From Roseovarius pacificus (GTDB lineage: Bacteria; Pseudomonadota; Alphaproteobacteria; Rhodobacterales; Rhodobacteraceae), in NCBI RefSeq assembly GCF_900142665.1, contig NZ_FRBR01000008.1, positions 62,001 through 126,000 on the forward strand: a stretch of 64,000 bases of DNA. Reading direction: 5' to 3'. Positions 10,538-19,530 of the stretch are shown here, piece by piece; within the stretch, counting starts at the first letter, position 1; each line of letters begins with the position of its first letter. The notes under the pieces are model-generated. The model had not been told where the DNA came from. It made no database searches and saw only the letters and a list, made by a program, of their open reading frames with translations. A program made the translations under genes and the position numbers.

Positions 10538-11137
10538 ATGCCAGCCCTCATTCCCACGGATTTCACCGCGACGATAACATGGTTGGGACGCGTCGATGAT
10601 CGTGCCTCCAGTCTGCGCAGCACTCCTCTACAAGAGGTCACCGCGACATTCGCGGGCGTTGATGGGGAAGAGCATGCCGGACTGACCCGTCCTTCATGCA
10701 GTCGCGTGACCAGCCAGTACCCAAAAGGCACGGAAATTCGCAATGTGCGGCAGTTTTCGGTGTTGAGCGCGGAGGAGCTTGCCGAGATTGCCGCCGGAAT
10801 GGGACTGGAAAAGCTGGACCCGGCGCTGGTTGGCGCATCGCTGGTGCTTGAGGGCATCCCCGATTTTACCCATATCCCGCCTTCGTCGCGATTGCAGGTT
10901 GAGTCAGGGGCGACATTGGTTGTCGATATGGAGAACCGGCCCTGCCACCTGCCCGCAAAGCCGATTGATGAAGACACACCGGGATATGGCCGCGCTTTCA
11001 AGACGGCAGCGAAAGGGCGGAGGGGCGTGACGGCCTGGGTCGAACGTGAAGGCCTTTTGCGGGTGGGTGAGACCATGCGGTTGCATGTGCCTGATCAACG
11101 CCCGTGGTTGCATCTGGATCAGGTTCTTTCCATCTGA
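10538..11137 (+). CDS. MOSC-domain protein
   Basis: A 199-residue protein with a single MOSC (molybdenum cofactor sulfurase C-terminal) domain, including the conserved cysteine in the segment ENRPCHLP (about residue 133), expected to carry persulfide or bind Moco. No YcbX-type N-terminal domain is present. ATG 10538 has GAAGGA 6-7 bases upstream and is preferred over the longer TTG form at 10472. Such single-domain MOSC proteins are related to YiiM/YuaD; the actual substrate is unknown. Confidence 0.8.
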   Translation: MPALIPTDFTATITWLGRVDDRASSLRSTPLQEVTATFAGVDGEEHAGLTRPSCSRVTSQYPKGTEIRNVRQFSVLSAEELAEIAAGMGLEKLDPALVGASLVLEGIPDFTHIPPSSRLQVESGATLVVDMENRPCHLPAKPIDEDTPGYGRAFKTAAKGRRGVTAWVEREGLLRVGETMRLHVPDQRPWLHLDQVLSI

Positions 11138-11314
11138 GTGAATTTCGCCCTCGCCGTCTGGCCCTTCGAATCTGTTTCCGATCCGAAACCATTCCGCGAT
11201 CCGCCGACGCAACAAGGGCCGGATATGTCGGAATCGCATTCTGCATACCGTCGCGGACTTGCTATTGCCGAAAAGGACATCACCACGGCCGCCTGGCCAG
11301 CACGAGGGAAACCC

Positions 11315-12991
11315 ATGAGCTACAAGTCTGATATCGAGATTGCACGCGAAGCGAACAAAAAGCCGATTCAGGAGATCGGCGATAAACTCGGCATCCCCAG
11401 TGAACATCTGCTGCCCTATGGCCACGACAAGGCGAAAGTCAGCCAGGATTTCATCAATTCGGTTCAGGGGAACGACAACGGCAAGCTGATCCTCGTGACG
11501 GCGATCAACCCTACCCCTGCCGGCGAAGGCAAAACCACAACCACGGTCGGTCTGGGCGACGGTCTGAACCGCATCGGCAAGAAAGCGGCCATTTGTATCC
11601 GCGAGGCAAGCCTCGGACCGTGCTTTGGCATGAAGGGCGGTGCTGCTGGTGGGGGGTATGCACAGGTCGTTCCGATGGAGGAAATGAACCTGCACTTCAC
11701 GGGGGATTTCCACGCGATCACCACGGCGCACAACTTGCTGAGCGCGATGATCGACAACCATATCTACTGGGGCAACGAACTGGCGATCGACGAACGTCGC
11801 GTTGTCTGGCGTCGTGTGCTGGACATGAACGATCGTGCCCTGCGCGATACCGTCACGTCGCTTGGCGGTGTGGCCAACGGTTTCCCGCGCCAGACCGGGT
11901 TCGATATCACCGTGGCCTCTGAGGTCATGGCGATCCTGTGCCTCGCAACCGATCTGGACGACCTGCAGCGCCGTTTGGGTGACATCATCGTTGCCTACAC
12001 GCGCAAGAAAGAGCCGATCACCTGCCGCGATATTCAGGCCGACGGTGCAATGACGGTGCTGCTCAAGGATGCGATGCAGCCCAACCTGGTGCAGACACTG
12101 GAAAACAACCCCGCCTTCGTCCACGGTGGCCCGTTCGCCAACATCGCGCATGGCTGCAACTCGGTCATGGCGACGACTACGGCGCTGAAAATCGCTGACT
12201 ACGTCGTGACCGAAGCCGGTTTCGGTGCCGATCTGGGTGCCGAGAAGTTCATGAACATCAAATGCCGCAAGGCCGGCCTTGCCCCCTCGGTGGTGGTGGT
12301 CGTGGCCACCGTGCGTGCGATGAAGATGAACGGTGGTGTCGCCAAGGCCGATCTGGGCGAAGAGAATGTCGACGCGGTCAAGAAGGGGTGCCCGAACCTG
12401 GGCCGTCATATCGAGAACGTCAAATCCTTCGGTGTCCCGGTTGTCGTCGCGATCAACCATTTCGTGACTGACACGGACGCCGAGGTGCAGGCCGTCAAGG
12501 ATTACGTGGCCGAGCAAGGCTCGGAAGCGATCCTGTGCCAGCATTGGGCCAAAGGGTCGGAAGGTACCGAAGAGCTGGCGACACGGGTTGCCGAAATCGC
12601 CGAGGGCGATTGGGCCAATTTCGCACCGCTCTATGCCGACGACATGCCGCTGCTGGAAAAGGTCGAAACCATCGCCAAGCGTATCTACCGCGCCGATGAG
12701 GTTCTGGCCGATCAGAAAATCCGCAACCAGCTGAAGGAATGGGAAGAAGCCGGATACGGCAATCTTCCGGTCTGCATGGCCAAGACGCAATACAGCTTTA
12801 CCACCGACCCGACCCGTCGTGGTGCGCCAACTGGTCACTCGGTGCCCGTCCGCGAAGTTCGCCTGAGTGCGGGTGCGGGTTTTGTCGTGGTGATCTGCGG
12901 TGAGATCATGACTATGCCGGGCCTGCCCAGCAAACCCGCCGCCGAGGCGATCAAGCTGAATGCCGACGGCGACATCGAAGGTCTGTTCTGA
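11315..12991 (+). CDS. fhs: Formate-tetrahydrofolate ligase
   Basis: A 558-residue enzyme making 10-formyl-THF from formate, ATP and THF. The P-loop-like motif [12 protein letters not shown] is at about 66-77, followed by [19 protein letters not shown] and [19 protein letters not shown], both family signatures. ATG 11315 follows CGAGGGAAACCC; the open frame upstream to 11138 is not part of the family. It pairs with folD immediately downstream (82 bases) to feed formate into the one-carbon pool, a link worth noting given the FDH island 35 kb away. Confidence 0.97.
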   Translation: MSYKSDIEIAREANKKPIQEIGDKLGIPSEHLLPYGHDKAKVSQDFINSVQGNDNGKLILVTAINPTPAGEGKTTTTVGLGDGLNRIGKKAAICIREASLGPCFGMKGGAAGGGYAQVVPMEEMNLHFTGDFHAITTAHNLLSAMIDNHIYWGNELAIDERRVVWRRVLDMNDRALRDTVTSLGGVANGFPRQTGFDITVASEVMAILCLATDLDDLQRRLGDIIVAYTRKKEPITCRDIQADGAMTVLLKDAMQPNLVQTLENNPAFVHGGPFANIAHGCNSVMATTTALKIADYVVTEAGFGADLGAEKFMNIKCRKAGLAPSVVVVVATVRAMKMNGGVAKADLGEENVDAVKKGCPNLGRHIENVKSFGVPVVVAINHFVTDTDAEVQAVKDYVAEQGSEAILCQHWAKGSEGTEELATRVAEIAEGDWANFAPLYADDMPLLEKVETIAKRIYRADEVLADQKIRNQLKEWEEAGYGNLPVCMAKTQYSFTTDPTRRGAPTGHSVPVREVRLSAGAGFVVVICGEIMTMPGLPSKPAAEAIKLNADGDIEGLF

Positions 12992-13073
12992 GCCGAACAC
13001 TTGAACCAGTGCGCTCCGTCAAGCTATGCGGGACGCACATGCGCGTTTGACCCAAACTGGGAAAGGAAAACCG

Positions 13074-13976
13074 ATGACGGCACAGATCATCGACGGCAAG
13101 GCCTTCGCGGCCACGGTCCGGGAAAAGGTCGCAGGCCATGTGGCGCGGCTGAAAGAAGAGCATGGAATTATTCCCGGTCTGGCCGTGGTGTTGGTTGGCG
13201 AAGACCCCGCCAGTCAGGTCTATGTGCGCTCGAAGGGTAAGCAGACCGTCGAGGCCGGCATGAACTCTTACGAGCACAAGCTGGATGCCGATACCTCGGA
13301 AGAGGATTTGCTGGCGCTGATCGACAAGCTGAATACCGATCCGGCGGTGCATGGTATTCTGGTGCAGCTGCCGCTGCCGGGACATCTGAACGAGGATCTG
13401 GTGATCAACTCGATCGACCCGGCCAAGGATGTCGATGGGTTTCATATCTCGAACGTGGGTTTGTTGGGGACGGGTCAGAAATCCATGGTGCCATGCACGC
13501 CGCTCGGCTGTCTGATGATGCTGCGCGATCACCACGGTAGTCTTTCGGGGTTGAACGCGGTGGTGATCGGCCGCTCGAATATCGTGGGCAAGCCGATGGC
13601 GCAGCTTCTGCTTGGCGATAGCTGTACGGTGACCATCGCACACAGCCGCACCAAGGACATCGAGGAGGTGACCCGCCGTGCGGATATCGTGGTGGCGGCT
13701 GTTGGCCGTCCGCAGATGGTGACCGGTGACTGGATCAAGCCGGGTGCCACCGTCATTGATGTGGGGATCAACCGTATCGACGCACCTGAAAAGGGCGAGG
13801 GCAAGACCCGCCTTGTCGGGGATTGCGATTACGATAGCTGCGCCGTCGTTGCGGGCGCCATCACCCCGGTGCCGGGCGGTGTGGGGCCGATGACCATCGC
13901 CTGCCTTCTGGCCAATACCGTCACGGCATGCTGTCGGGCGAATGGCCTGTCCGAGCCCGAGGGCCTGACCGCCTGA
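13074..13976 (+). CDS. folD: Bifunctional methylene-THF dehydrogenase/methenyl-THF cyclohydrolase FolD
   Basis: A 300-residue bifunctional enzyme interconverting 5,10-methylene-, methenyl- and 10-formyl-THF with NADP. The catalytic segment YVRSK (Tyr50, Lys54) is present, as are the signatures [17 protein letters not shown] and [18 protein letters not shown], and the C-terminal [17 protein letters not shown] 13074 has GGAAAGGA 7 bases upstream, so the longer frame from 13026 is rejected. Same direction as fhs, and ends at a strong terminator. Confidence 0.97.
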   Translation: MTAQIIDGKAFAATVREKVAGHVARLKEEHGIIPGLAVVLVGEDPASQVYVRSKGKQTVEAGMNSYEHKLDADTSEEDLLALIDKLNTDPAVHGILVQLPLPGHLNEDLVINSIDPAKDVDGFHISNVGLLGTGQKSMVPCTPLGCLMMLRDHHGSLSGLNAVVIGRSNIVGKPMAQLLLGDSCTVTIAHSRTKDIEEVTRRADIVVAAVGRPQMVTGDWIKPGATVIDVGINRIDAPEKGEGKTRLVGDCDYDSCAVVAGAITPVPGGVGPMTIACLLANTVTACCRANGLSEPEGLTA

Positions 13977-13996
13977 TCCCGGCTCCGTATTGATGG

Positions 13997-14026
13997 AAAA
14001 GCCCCGGATACCACGCCGGGGTTTTT
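13997..14026. terminator. Bidirectional terminator between folD and the thioesterase gene
   Basis: Inverted repeat AAAAGCCCCGG, loop ATACCACG, CCGGGGTTTTT. It has a T run in the plus direction (end of folD) and, on the other strand, a T run for the convergent thioesterase gene, so it can stop transcription both ways. Confidence 0.85.
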
Positions 14027-14448
14027 CATTTGGAGGGCAGGGGAATCATCGTACCGGTCATCATTGCGATATGCACCTCGTCTGAGCCGGTACGGCCATA
14101 TACATCGGCTTGTATGATGACCAAGCGCCTGCCCGGTTTGATCACGCGGCCTCGGGCGATCAGAAGATCGCCCTGACCGGGCGCAAGCAGGTGGATTTTC
14201 ATTTCCGTGGTCATAACTTCGTGATCGTGGGGCATGATCGACAGAGCCGCGTAGCCGGCCGCGCTGTCGCCGATCGCAAAAGTCAGACCGGCATGTGCAA
14301 CATTATGCTGTTGCCGACAACCGGGCAGTATGGGGGCCTGTATCTCGGTTTCACCCTTTGCAATATGGGTTAACTCGGCGCCAAGAGTTGCCATCATGGT
14401 TTGCGCGGCAAAACTTTTGCGCACTTTTTCCTCATGTTCGAATGTCAT
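14026..14448 (-). CDS. PaaI-family hotdog thioesterase
   Basis: A 140-residue hotdog-fold protein of the PaaI/YigI type, predicted to hydrolyse acyl-CoA. The active-site region QQHNVAHAGLTFAIGDSAAGYAA (shown in parts: QQHNVAHAG then DSAAGYAA) matches the 'HGG...D.A' pattern of the family, with the catalytic aspartate in GDSAAG; the later segment TTEMKIHLLAPGQGDLLIARGRV is also typical. Convergent with folD and sharing its terminator. The CoA substrate cannot be told from sequence. Confidence 0.85.
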   Translation of the reverse strand: MTFEHEEKVRKSFAAQTMMATLGAELTHIAKGETEIQAPILPGCRQQHNVAHAGLTFAIGDSAAGYAALSIMPHDHEVMTTEMKIHLLAPGQGDLLIARGRVIKPGRRLVIIQADVYGRTGSDEVHIAMMTGTMIPLPSK

Positions 14449-14569
14449 TTACGATTTGCCCGTCACAGTTCCCCACGTTAGCTTTAACAGCCTAAAGGGG
14501 TGCACTGGTCTTGTGAATACTTGGCATACACGAGAAAAACGCTATAAGCGTTCTAAGTTTCAGCGGTTG

Positions 14570-15415
14570 ATGAGGGTCATGTTGCCACCGGGTGAAATCA
14601 GGGACGTTTTCGTAAGAACCTATTCTTCACTTTTCTCACCCTTGACCATTTTTATCTGGGTGGCCTGTATCGTACTGGCCACTCTGGCGGGGCCTTTCGG
14701 ATCTTACGAGTCCATGCACTGGCCAGTTCGGTTGCTCTATTGGTTTCTCGTGGTGAGCATCGGAATGTTGTTCGGCTACGGGGCGCGTGGATTGGCGGTG
14801 CTGGTCGTCGGGTTCGAACGGCCATTGATCTTTGATGCTTTCGCATCCCTGACCGTTGGTGTGACCTTTGGGCCGATTGTGTGGATGTTGCGTAGTAATC
14901 TGGAGCCCGCGACCAGCACGATTGAGCTGTATCTGTTCGAGGTAATGCTGAACACCTTTGTCGTTTCGGCTGGAATTTTCGTGTTGCGCCGGCAGATTTG
15001 CCGTTCGGAACCCGTGGCATATCTCGTGAACCACGCCGAAGATGAAATCCCAAAACCTGACCAGCCACGCCTGTTGCGGCGATTGCCGAAGGAAAAGCGC
15101 GGCAGGGTTCTGCGGATCAGTGCGAACGATCACTACGTCGAAGTCGTGACCATGGCGGGCAGCGAGGTGCTGCGGATGCGGTTGGCTGACGCGATTGACG
15201 AAATGGAACCGGTCGAAGGGTATTGCGTACATCGTTCGCACTGGGTGACACGTTCGGCTATCGTTGGAACGGAACGCGAAAGCGCCCATAAACTGTTCGT
15301 ATTATTGTGCAATGGGGACCGTGTTCCAGTCAGCAGAAAGTACCGTCCGAATCTGGAAGAAGCGGGACTGGTTTCAAAACAGCGAGGTGGCCTGGCCATT
15401 GCGGTCAAGGGCTGA
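14570..15415 (+). CDS. Membrane-anchored LytTR-domain transcriptional regulator
   Basis: About 281 residues. The N-terminal half has roughly four hydrophobic spans (about 22-42, 55-75, 85-105, 118-140); the C-terminal part (about 185-275) is a LytTR DNA-binding domain, recognisable by RISANDHYVEVVT, LADAIDEMEP..YCVHRSHWVTRSAI and NGDRVPVSRKYRPNL. There is no receiver domain, so the membrane part is presumably the sensor. ATG 14570 or 14579 are both possible; the frame stays open upstream to 14330 but overlaps the divergent thioesterase gene. The regulated target is unknown; the DUF4405 gene next door is the obvious candidate. Confidence 0.8.
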   Translation: MRVMLPPGEIRDVFVRTYSSLFSPLTIFIWVACIVLATLAGPFGSYESMHWPVRLLYWFLVVSIGMLFGYGARGLAVLVVGFERPLIFDAFASLTVGVTFGPIVWMLRSNLEPATSTIELYLFEVMLNTFVVSAGIFVLRRQICRSEPVAYLVNHAEDEIPKPDQPRLLRRLPKEKRGRVLRISANDHYVEVVTMAGSEVLRMRLADAIDEMEPVEGYCVHRSHWVTRSAIVGTERESAHKLFVLLCNGDRVPVSRKYRPNLEEAGLVSKQRGGLAIAVKG

Positions 15416-15550
15416 TCGCTTCCCAGTGTGGCGATATCACCGTACAGAAGGGGGGATGGCTGATAAGAGGTGCCCGTAGCACCCGAAAAAGTCGCGCCTC
15501 CAGCGCATAGCGGGTATGCGGAGGGCTTTCGCCGGAAACTCGTAACTGCG

Positions 15551-15581
15551 CCGTTTCATGGATGTCACGATCATGAAACGG
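15551..15581. promoter_or_regulatory. Perfect inverted repeat in the leader of the DUF4405 gene
   Basis: CCGTTTCATG (15551-15560) and CATGAAACGG (15572-15581) are perfect 10-bp inverted repeats separated by 11 bases. The right arm ends 8 bases before the ATG of the DUF4405 gene and overlaps its ribosome site (GGAG). The centre-to-centre spacing of about two helical turns would suit a dimeric DNA-binding protein; alternatively the RNA hairpin would hide the ribosome site. Only the sequence symmetry is seen; the factor is unknown. Confidence 0.55.
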
Positions 15582-15589
15582 AGCTTCCA

Positions 15590-16069
15590 ATGCCCAGCCT
15601 ACGCCAAATTGCCACGCCTTTGACAATCGGTGCTTTCATCTTGAGTACCGTGACCGGCGTTCTGATGTTTTTCCATTTGGATATGGGCCTCAACAAAGCC
15701 GCCCATGAATGGTTGAGTTGGGCCTTGGTAATTGGTGTCGTTCTGCATCTGAGCGTGAATTTCAGGGCTTTTCGCGGATATCTGAAACGCCCCGTTGCAC
15801 GCGGTCTGATCGCTGGCTTCGTAATCTTGTTGGCGGCTTCGTTCCTGCCACTGGGCGGTGGCGGCAGCCCGGTTGCGGCTGTCATGCAAGGCTTGGGGCA
15901 GGCTCCTGTAGCGCAAGTCGTGGCATTGGCGGGGGCCGAAAGCGAGCAAGTGACAGAAAGGTTGCAGGCGGCCGGGTATATGGCGGAAGCCGAACAGACT
16001 GTCGCGGACCTTGCTGGTGGTGATCGCAAGGTGCAGGCCGAGATACTGGGTTTGATATTCCAGAAATAA
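15590..16069 (+). CDS. DUF4405-type small membrane protein
   Basis: A 159-residue protein with three hydrophobic spans (about 8-28, 40-60, 70-90) in a DUF4405-like layout, a family related to cytochrome-b-type helical bundles, and a soluble C-terminal tail of about 65 residues. Histidines His29, His39 and His53 in or near the first two helices (FHLDMG, AHEWLSW, VLHLSVNF) could bind heme, but this is inference. ATG 15590 was chosen over earlier in-frame starts because GGAG precedes it and the hydrophobic domain starts there. It directly follows the LytTR regulator gene (174 bases). Confidence 0.7.
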   Translation: MPSLRQIATPLTIGAFILSTVTGVLMFFHLDMGLNKAAHEWLSWALVIGVVLHLSVNFRAFRGYLKRPVARGLIAGFVILLAASFLPLGGGGSPVAAVMQGLGQAPVAQVVALAGAESEQVTERLQAAGYMAEAEQTVADLAGGDRKVQAEILGLIFQK

Positions 16070-16116
16070 ACAACTTGCCCACGCAACGCACGCGTGAGCA
16101 GACCGGTGTATGCCGT

Positions 16117-17457
16117 TCAGTGGATGATCTTTTCTTCCTTGACGAACATATTCGCCCAGGCCCGGTCGATCAGTTCGGGGGACATCTGATAGGGGATGCC
16201 CTCGAACTCACAGATCGATACCATTTGATCGATCAGGAACGCCGGTTGATAGTTGGCATAGATGTTGTCGATGGTCGGGTACTTCACCTTGAGCAGATGC
16301 ACCAGCGCGGCCTCATCCAGCGGCATTTGCTTTTTCTTGGCGACCATGGCGAAGATCTTGAGGAAGTTGGCCTGATTGGGGCCGTCGATCTTGATCTTGA
16401 AGAAAATCCGGCGCAGCGCCGCCTGGTCGAAGATTTCGTTCGGGTGGAAGTTGGTTGAGAAAATCACCAGCGTATCGAAGGGAACTTCGAATTTTTCACC
16501 CGACTGCAGGGCAAGGATATCCTTGGATTCTTCCAGGGGAACAATCCAGCGGTTGACCAGGCTTTGTGGCGGTTCGGCCTGACGGCCAAGGTCGTCCACG
16601 ATGAAGATGCCGCCGGTGGATTTGAGTTGCAGCGGGGCCTGATAAGTGCGCGCCGTGGGGTTATAGACCAGGTCCAGCATATCGAGGCTAAGCTCGCCCC
16701 CGGTAATGACCGTCGGTCGCTCACAGCGCACATAACGGGTATCGAAGGTGCGCTTGCGGCGCAGGCTGCCGGGGTCGTCCACTTCGACTTCGGCCTTGGA
16801 GTGTACGATCGGATCGTAGACTGTAATCACCTGCCCGGCGTATTCGATGGCGCGAGGCACGTAAATCTTGTCCCCCATCGCATCGCGGATACCGTTGGAA
16901 ATGCTGGATTTACCATTGCCGGGTGGGCCATACATCAAGATCGACCGCCCTGCCGAGACAGCCGGGCCAAGATGGTCCAGCAAACTGTCGGGCAACACCA
17001 GGTGGCCCATGGCGTCGATCAGTTCCTTGCGGGTGATCTGGATGTTGCGGATTGACTGGCGCTGAACCTGTTCACGATAGACTGACAGAGGCACGGGCAT
17101 GGCGCCGAAATACTCAGACTGGGACAAGGCGTCGAGGGCGCGTGATTTGCCTGCGTCTGTAAGCTGATAGCCCATCTCGCTGCCCGAATTGGCGTTCAGC
17201 GTGCCGGTTGCCTCGATCAGGCGTTGCTCGCGGCCCATGTCGACCAGTTCCTGTGTCACGGCTCGGGGAAGGCAAATCGCTTCGGCCAACTCGCTGACAA
17301 GATCGATATTCTTGCGGAACATTGTCTTAATCAGGATGTCACGCATCATCACGAGCGGCAGCCTCATTTCGTTCAGACCGCTTGGAGGCGGTGGCGGCTG
17401 CACGCCTTGTGTCACTTGCATATTCATTTGGGATCGCCTGCGATTTGTCTGGTTCAT
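16117..17457 (-). CDS. AAA-family ATPase at the end of the tad cluster
   Basis: A 446-residue AAA ATPase. After a short proline-rich start, residues about 30-125 look like a winged-helix-type domain ending QLTDAGKSRALDAL. Walker A is GPPGNGKSS (about 174-182) and Walker B is FIVDDLGRQ. A later segment, STNFHPNEIFDQAALRRIFFKI, resembles sensor 1/arginine-finger regions. It is distinct from the secretion ATPase CpaF. It is the last gene in the tad direction; genes of this kind recur beside Rhodobacterales tad loci, but I know of no defined role. No signal peptide. Confidence 0.75.
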   Translation of the reverse strand: MNQTNRRRSQMNMQVTQGVQPPPPPSGLNEMRLPLVMMRDILIKTMFRKNIDLVSELAEAICLPRAVTQELVDMGREQRLIEATGTLNANSGSEMGYQLTDAGKSRALDALSQSEYFGAMPVPLSVYREQVQRQSIRNIQITRKELIDAMGHLVLPDSLLDHLGPAVSAGRSILMYGPPGNGKSSISNGIRDAMGDKIYVPRAIEYAGQVITVYDPIVHSKAEVEVDDPGSLRRKRTFDTRYVRCERPTVITGGELSLDMLDLVYNPTARTYQAPLQLKSTGGIFIVDDLGRQAEPPQSLVNRWIVPLEESKDILALQSGEKFEVPFDTLVIFSTNFHPNEIFDQAALRRIFFKIKIDGPNQANFLKIFAMVAKKKQMPLDEAALVHLLKVKYPTIDNIYANYQPAFLIDQMVSICEFEGIPYQMSPELIDRAWANMFVKEEKIIH

Positions 17458-17563
17458 GCTTGCCCTCGCCGAAAGACGAACGCGTGCTCAGAATGCAGTG
17501 TAATCGTGCAGAAATTGTGGAAGCGGTCGGGCAGGGCCGGGGCAAAGGAAACAGTTTGCTCTG

Positions 17564-18064
17564 CTATTGGCCGAACATAACCCCAAGCCACAGATAGATC
17601 ACAAGGCTGCTGCCAAGCGCGAAACCCATGGGAAACTTGTTGCCACTGGTCCAGCTTTGCCAATCGGGGGCCATGTTGCGCAGTCCGGAATGCTTGATCA
17701 TCCGATGTGTTGCATAGCAGGCTACCATGTTGACTGCGAAGATCACGCTGATCAGGGTGAAATCCCCTGGTGCAATGAAAGGGGCGGCTGCGGCCAGAAA
17801 TTTGGAATCTCCGGCCCCCATGAGGCCTGCCGCATTAACCAGAATCCCGAACAACAAGACGATGGCAAGGTTGAGCAGGCGCCAGGGGTAGTCAGCCAAA
17901 GGCAAGGCGATGAGGCCGACCACGAGAAACACTGCCGTCAGGGCCAGAACTGCCTTGTTGGGAATGCGCATCGTGCTCAGGTCGCTCCAGACGACCCAAA
18001 GACTGATCGGCAACACAAAGGGCAGGAACCACAACGCCTGCGCAGAGGTGATATCAAGCGACAT
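17564..18064 (-). CDS. cpaA: Prepilin peptidase CpaA/TadV (A24 family)
   Basis: A 166-residue inner-membrane aspartic peptidase that trims Flp prepilins. Four to five hydrophobic spans and both catalytic aspartates are visible: the first in WSDLSTMRIPNK (about Asp28) and the second in GAGDSK (about Asp85, the GxGD motif). It lacks the cysteine-rich methylase domain of PilD, as is normal for TadV/CpaA. Lies in the tad cluster between the TPR lipoproteins and the AAA ATPase. Confidence 0.93.
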   Translation of the reverse strand: MSLDITSAQALWFLPFVLPISLWVVWSDLSTMRIPNKAVLALTAVFLVVGLIALPLADYPWRLLNLAIVLLFGILVNAAGLMGAGDSKFLAAAAPFIAPGDFTLISVIFAVNMVACYATHRMIKHSGLRNMAPDWQSWTSGNKFPMGFALGSSLVIYLWLGVMFGQ

Positions 18065-18079
18065 GCGGTTCCCGATGGC

Positions 18080-18937
18080 TTAGTTCGTTACATTGCCCTC
18101 TAGCGCGCGCAAGCTGCGCACTGCGGCCTCGAAATGTTGGGGATGAGTTTCGATCGCGTCGCGCAGCAGGCCCTTGCCGATCGTGGTGTCGCCTTGTTTC
18201 ACCGCGGACAGGCCAAGCGTATACAGCAGTTGCGCACGCTCGACCTGCGTGACAGGCATGACCGGGAGCGAGTATTTCTTCTGAGCGCCACGTGCAAGAA
18301 CAAGGTTGTTCTTGGCGGTGAACAGGGATTCATCTTGGCGGACGGCATCGCTGAACAGGCGTTCGGCGGCCTGAAAATCACCGCGGGTCAGTTTGGAATA
18401 CCCCCAGTTGTTCATCACGCCCGCGGGCCGGGTGGTCAGACCGACGGCGGTTTCATAGAAACTGTCGGCTTTTTTCCAGTCCTGGTTGCTGTCCGCGATC
18501 ATTGCTTCAAGGCGATAGCGCTTGAATGTCTCGAAGGTGGGCGGGATCGCATCCAGAACCTTGTCGGCACGTTCCCATTCATTGTTGCGGATCAGAGCAT
18601 CCGCATAATCCACACGGTCATCGTCGGTTGCTTCAGCGTGCTCGGTGACCTTTTTCCAAGTCCCGACGCCTTCGGTGTAACGCTTGGCGCGGACCAGGGA
18701 TTTTGCAAGACCACGTTGTAAATCTATACGGTCCGGTTTTTCACTTGTGGCCCGCTGAAAGTATGACACGGCCTCGTTTGCGTCGGCCACGTTCAACATT
18801 ACATCGTTCAGATTGCTTTCATCCACGACATTCACGCCTTGAAAGGCGCGGTCTACTTCGGGGCCCTTGGATTGTTCGCAACCGGACAGGGCCATAGCAC
18901 CTGCTACGAACAGGGAAAGATAGATAGGGTGGCGCAT
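18080..18937 (-). CDS. TPR-repeat lipoprotein of the tad cluster (TadD-like)
   Basis: A 285-residue lipoprotein (signal peptide with lipobox ALSGC, Cys20) made of tetratricopeptide-like helices, for example EAVSYFQRATSEKPDRIDLQ and VMNNWGYSKLTRGDFQAAERLF. TadD-type TPR lipoproteins are needed for Flp pilus assembly, perhaps as secretin pilotins. This is the second of two adjacent TPR lipoprotein genes; which one matches TadD is not clear from sequence. 26 bases after the preceding TPR gene. Confidence 0.85.
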   Translation of the reverse strand: MRHPIYLSLFVAGAMALSGCEQSKGPEVDRAFQGVNVVDESNLNDVMLNVADANEAVSYFQRATSEKPDRIDLQRGLAKSLVRAKRYTEGVGTWKKVTEHAEATDDDRVDYADALIRNNEWERADKVLDAIPPTFETFKRYRLEAMIADSNQDWKKADSFYETAVGLTTRPAGVMNNWGYSKLTRGDFQAAERLFSDAVRQDESLFTAKNNLVLARGAQKKYSLPVMPVTQVERAQLLYTLGLSAVKQGDTTIGKGLLRDAIETHPQHFEAAVRSLRALEGNVTN

Positions 18938-18963
18938 TTTTGCGTCCTTTTACTGCCTTCGCC

Positions 18964-19518
18964 TCAACCCGATACGCGACGGATCAGATAATCGCTGCTG
19001 CCGCGTCGTACCAGTTTGTAATCTTGCTCTTGCGCTTCACCATAATAGGATTTTTCGGATTTTTCGAGAGCTAACCGCAAATTGTCACGAATTGCGTCAC
19101 TTTCGCCATTATCAAATGCATAGGCGCGTTGGAACACTTGTGCGGCTTCGGCGGTTTTGCCCTTTTCCATAAGCACTACGCCCAGATTGTTCCAGATTTC
19201 CGGGGCGTCTTCGTCACGCTCGATCGCATCGCGCAGCATTCGCTCGGCTGTCCCCAGTTGCCCCAGTCCGAGATGTGCACTGCCAAGCCCGGCCAGAACC
19301 TCGGCGCTCATTCCCTGTTCGAGAGCCGCACGTGAAAATGCGTCAATGGCCAGATCGTATTCTCCCGCTGCCATCAGACGGTGGCCGACAACCATTCCAT
19401 CAACGGCTTCGCCCTTTTGTGAAATTCCGGGAGCGTAAGGGTTATCACGCGAAATGTCCTGGCTGTTGCATGCAGCCAGGACAATGCAGAAAGCGGTAAA
19501 TGCCGCTGGTCGTATCAT
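18964..19518 (-). CDS. tadD: TPR-repeat lipoprotein TadD
   Basis: A 184-residue lipoprotein (lipobox VLAAC, Cys17) with three or more TPR units (AGEYDLAIDAFSRAALEQG, ..VLAGLGSAHLGLGQLGTAERML, APEIWNNLGVVLMEKGKTAEAAQVF). The size and repeats match TadD of tad loci, an accessory lipoprotein for pilus biogenesis. Follows tadC by 12 bases; clearly co-transcribed with tadABC. Confidence 0.88.
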   Translation of the reverse strand: MIRPAAFTAFCIVLAACNSQDISRDNPYAPGISQKGEAVDGMVVGHRLMAAGEYDLAIDAFSRAALEQGMSAEVLAGLGSAHLGLGQLGTAERMLRDAIERDEDAPEIWNNLGVVLMEKGKTAEAAQVFQRAYAFDNGESDAIRDNLRLALEKSEKSYYGEAQEQDYKLVRRGSSDYLIRRVSG

Positions 19519-19530
19519 GGCGCCTCATGC

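Noticed and set aside
11138..11314. N-terminal extension or separate small gene before fhs, or a riboswitch there
   Set aside because: The frame is open but has no family match, and the fhs start at 11315 has a good ribosome site. I could not recognise a known riboswitch fold.
10904..13000. A 698-codon minus-strand frame opposite fhs
   Set aside because: Shadow of the well-conserved formate-THF ligase gene; Arg/His-rich composition is typical of antisense frames.
15469..15483. Terminator after the LytTR gene (GGTGC-CCGTA-GCACC)
   Set aside because: The stem is only 5 bp and lacks a T run, so I did not list it as a terminator.
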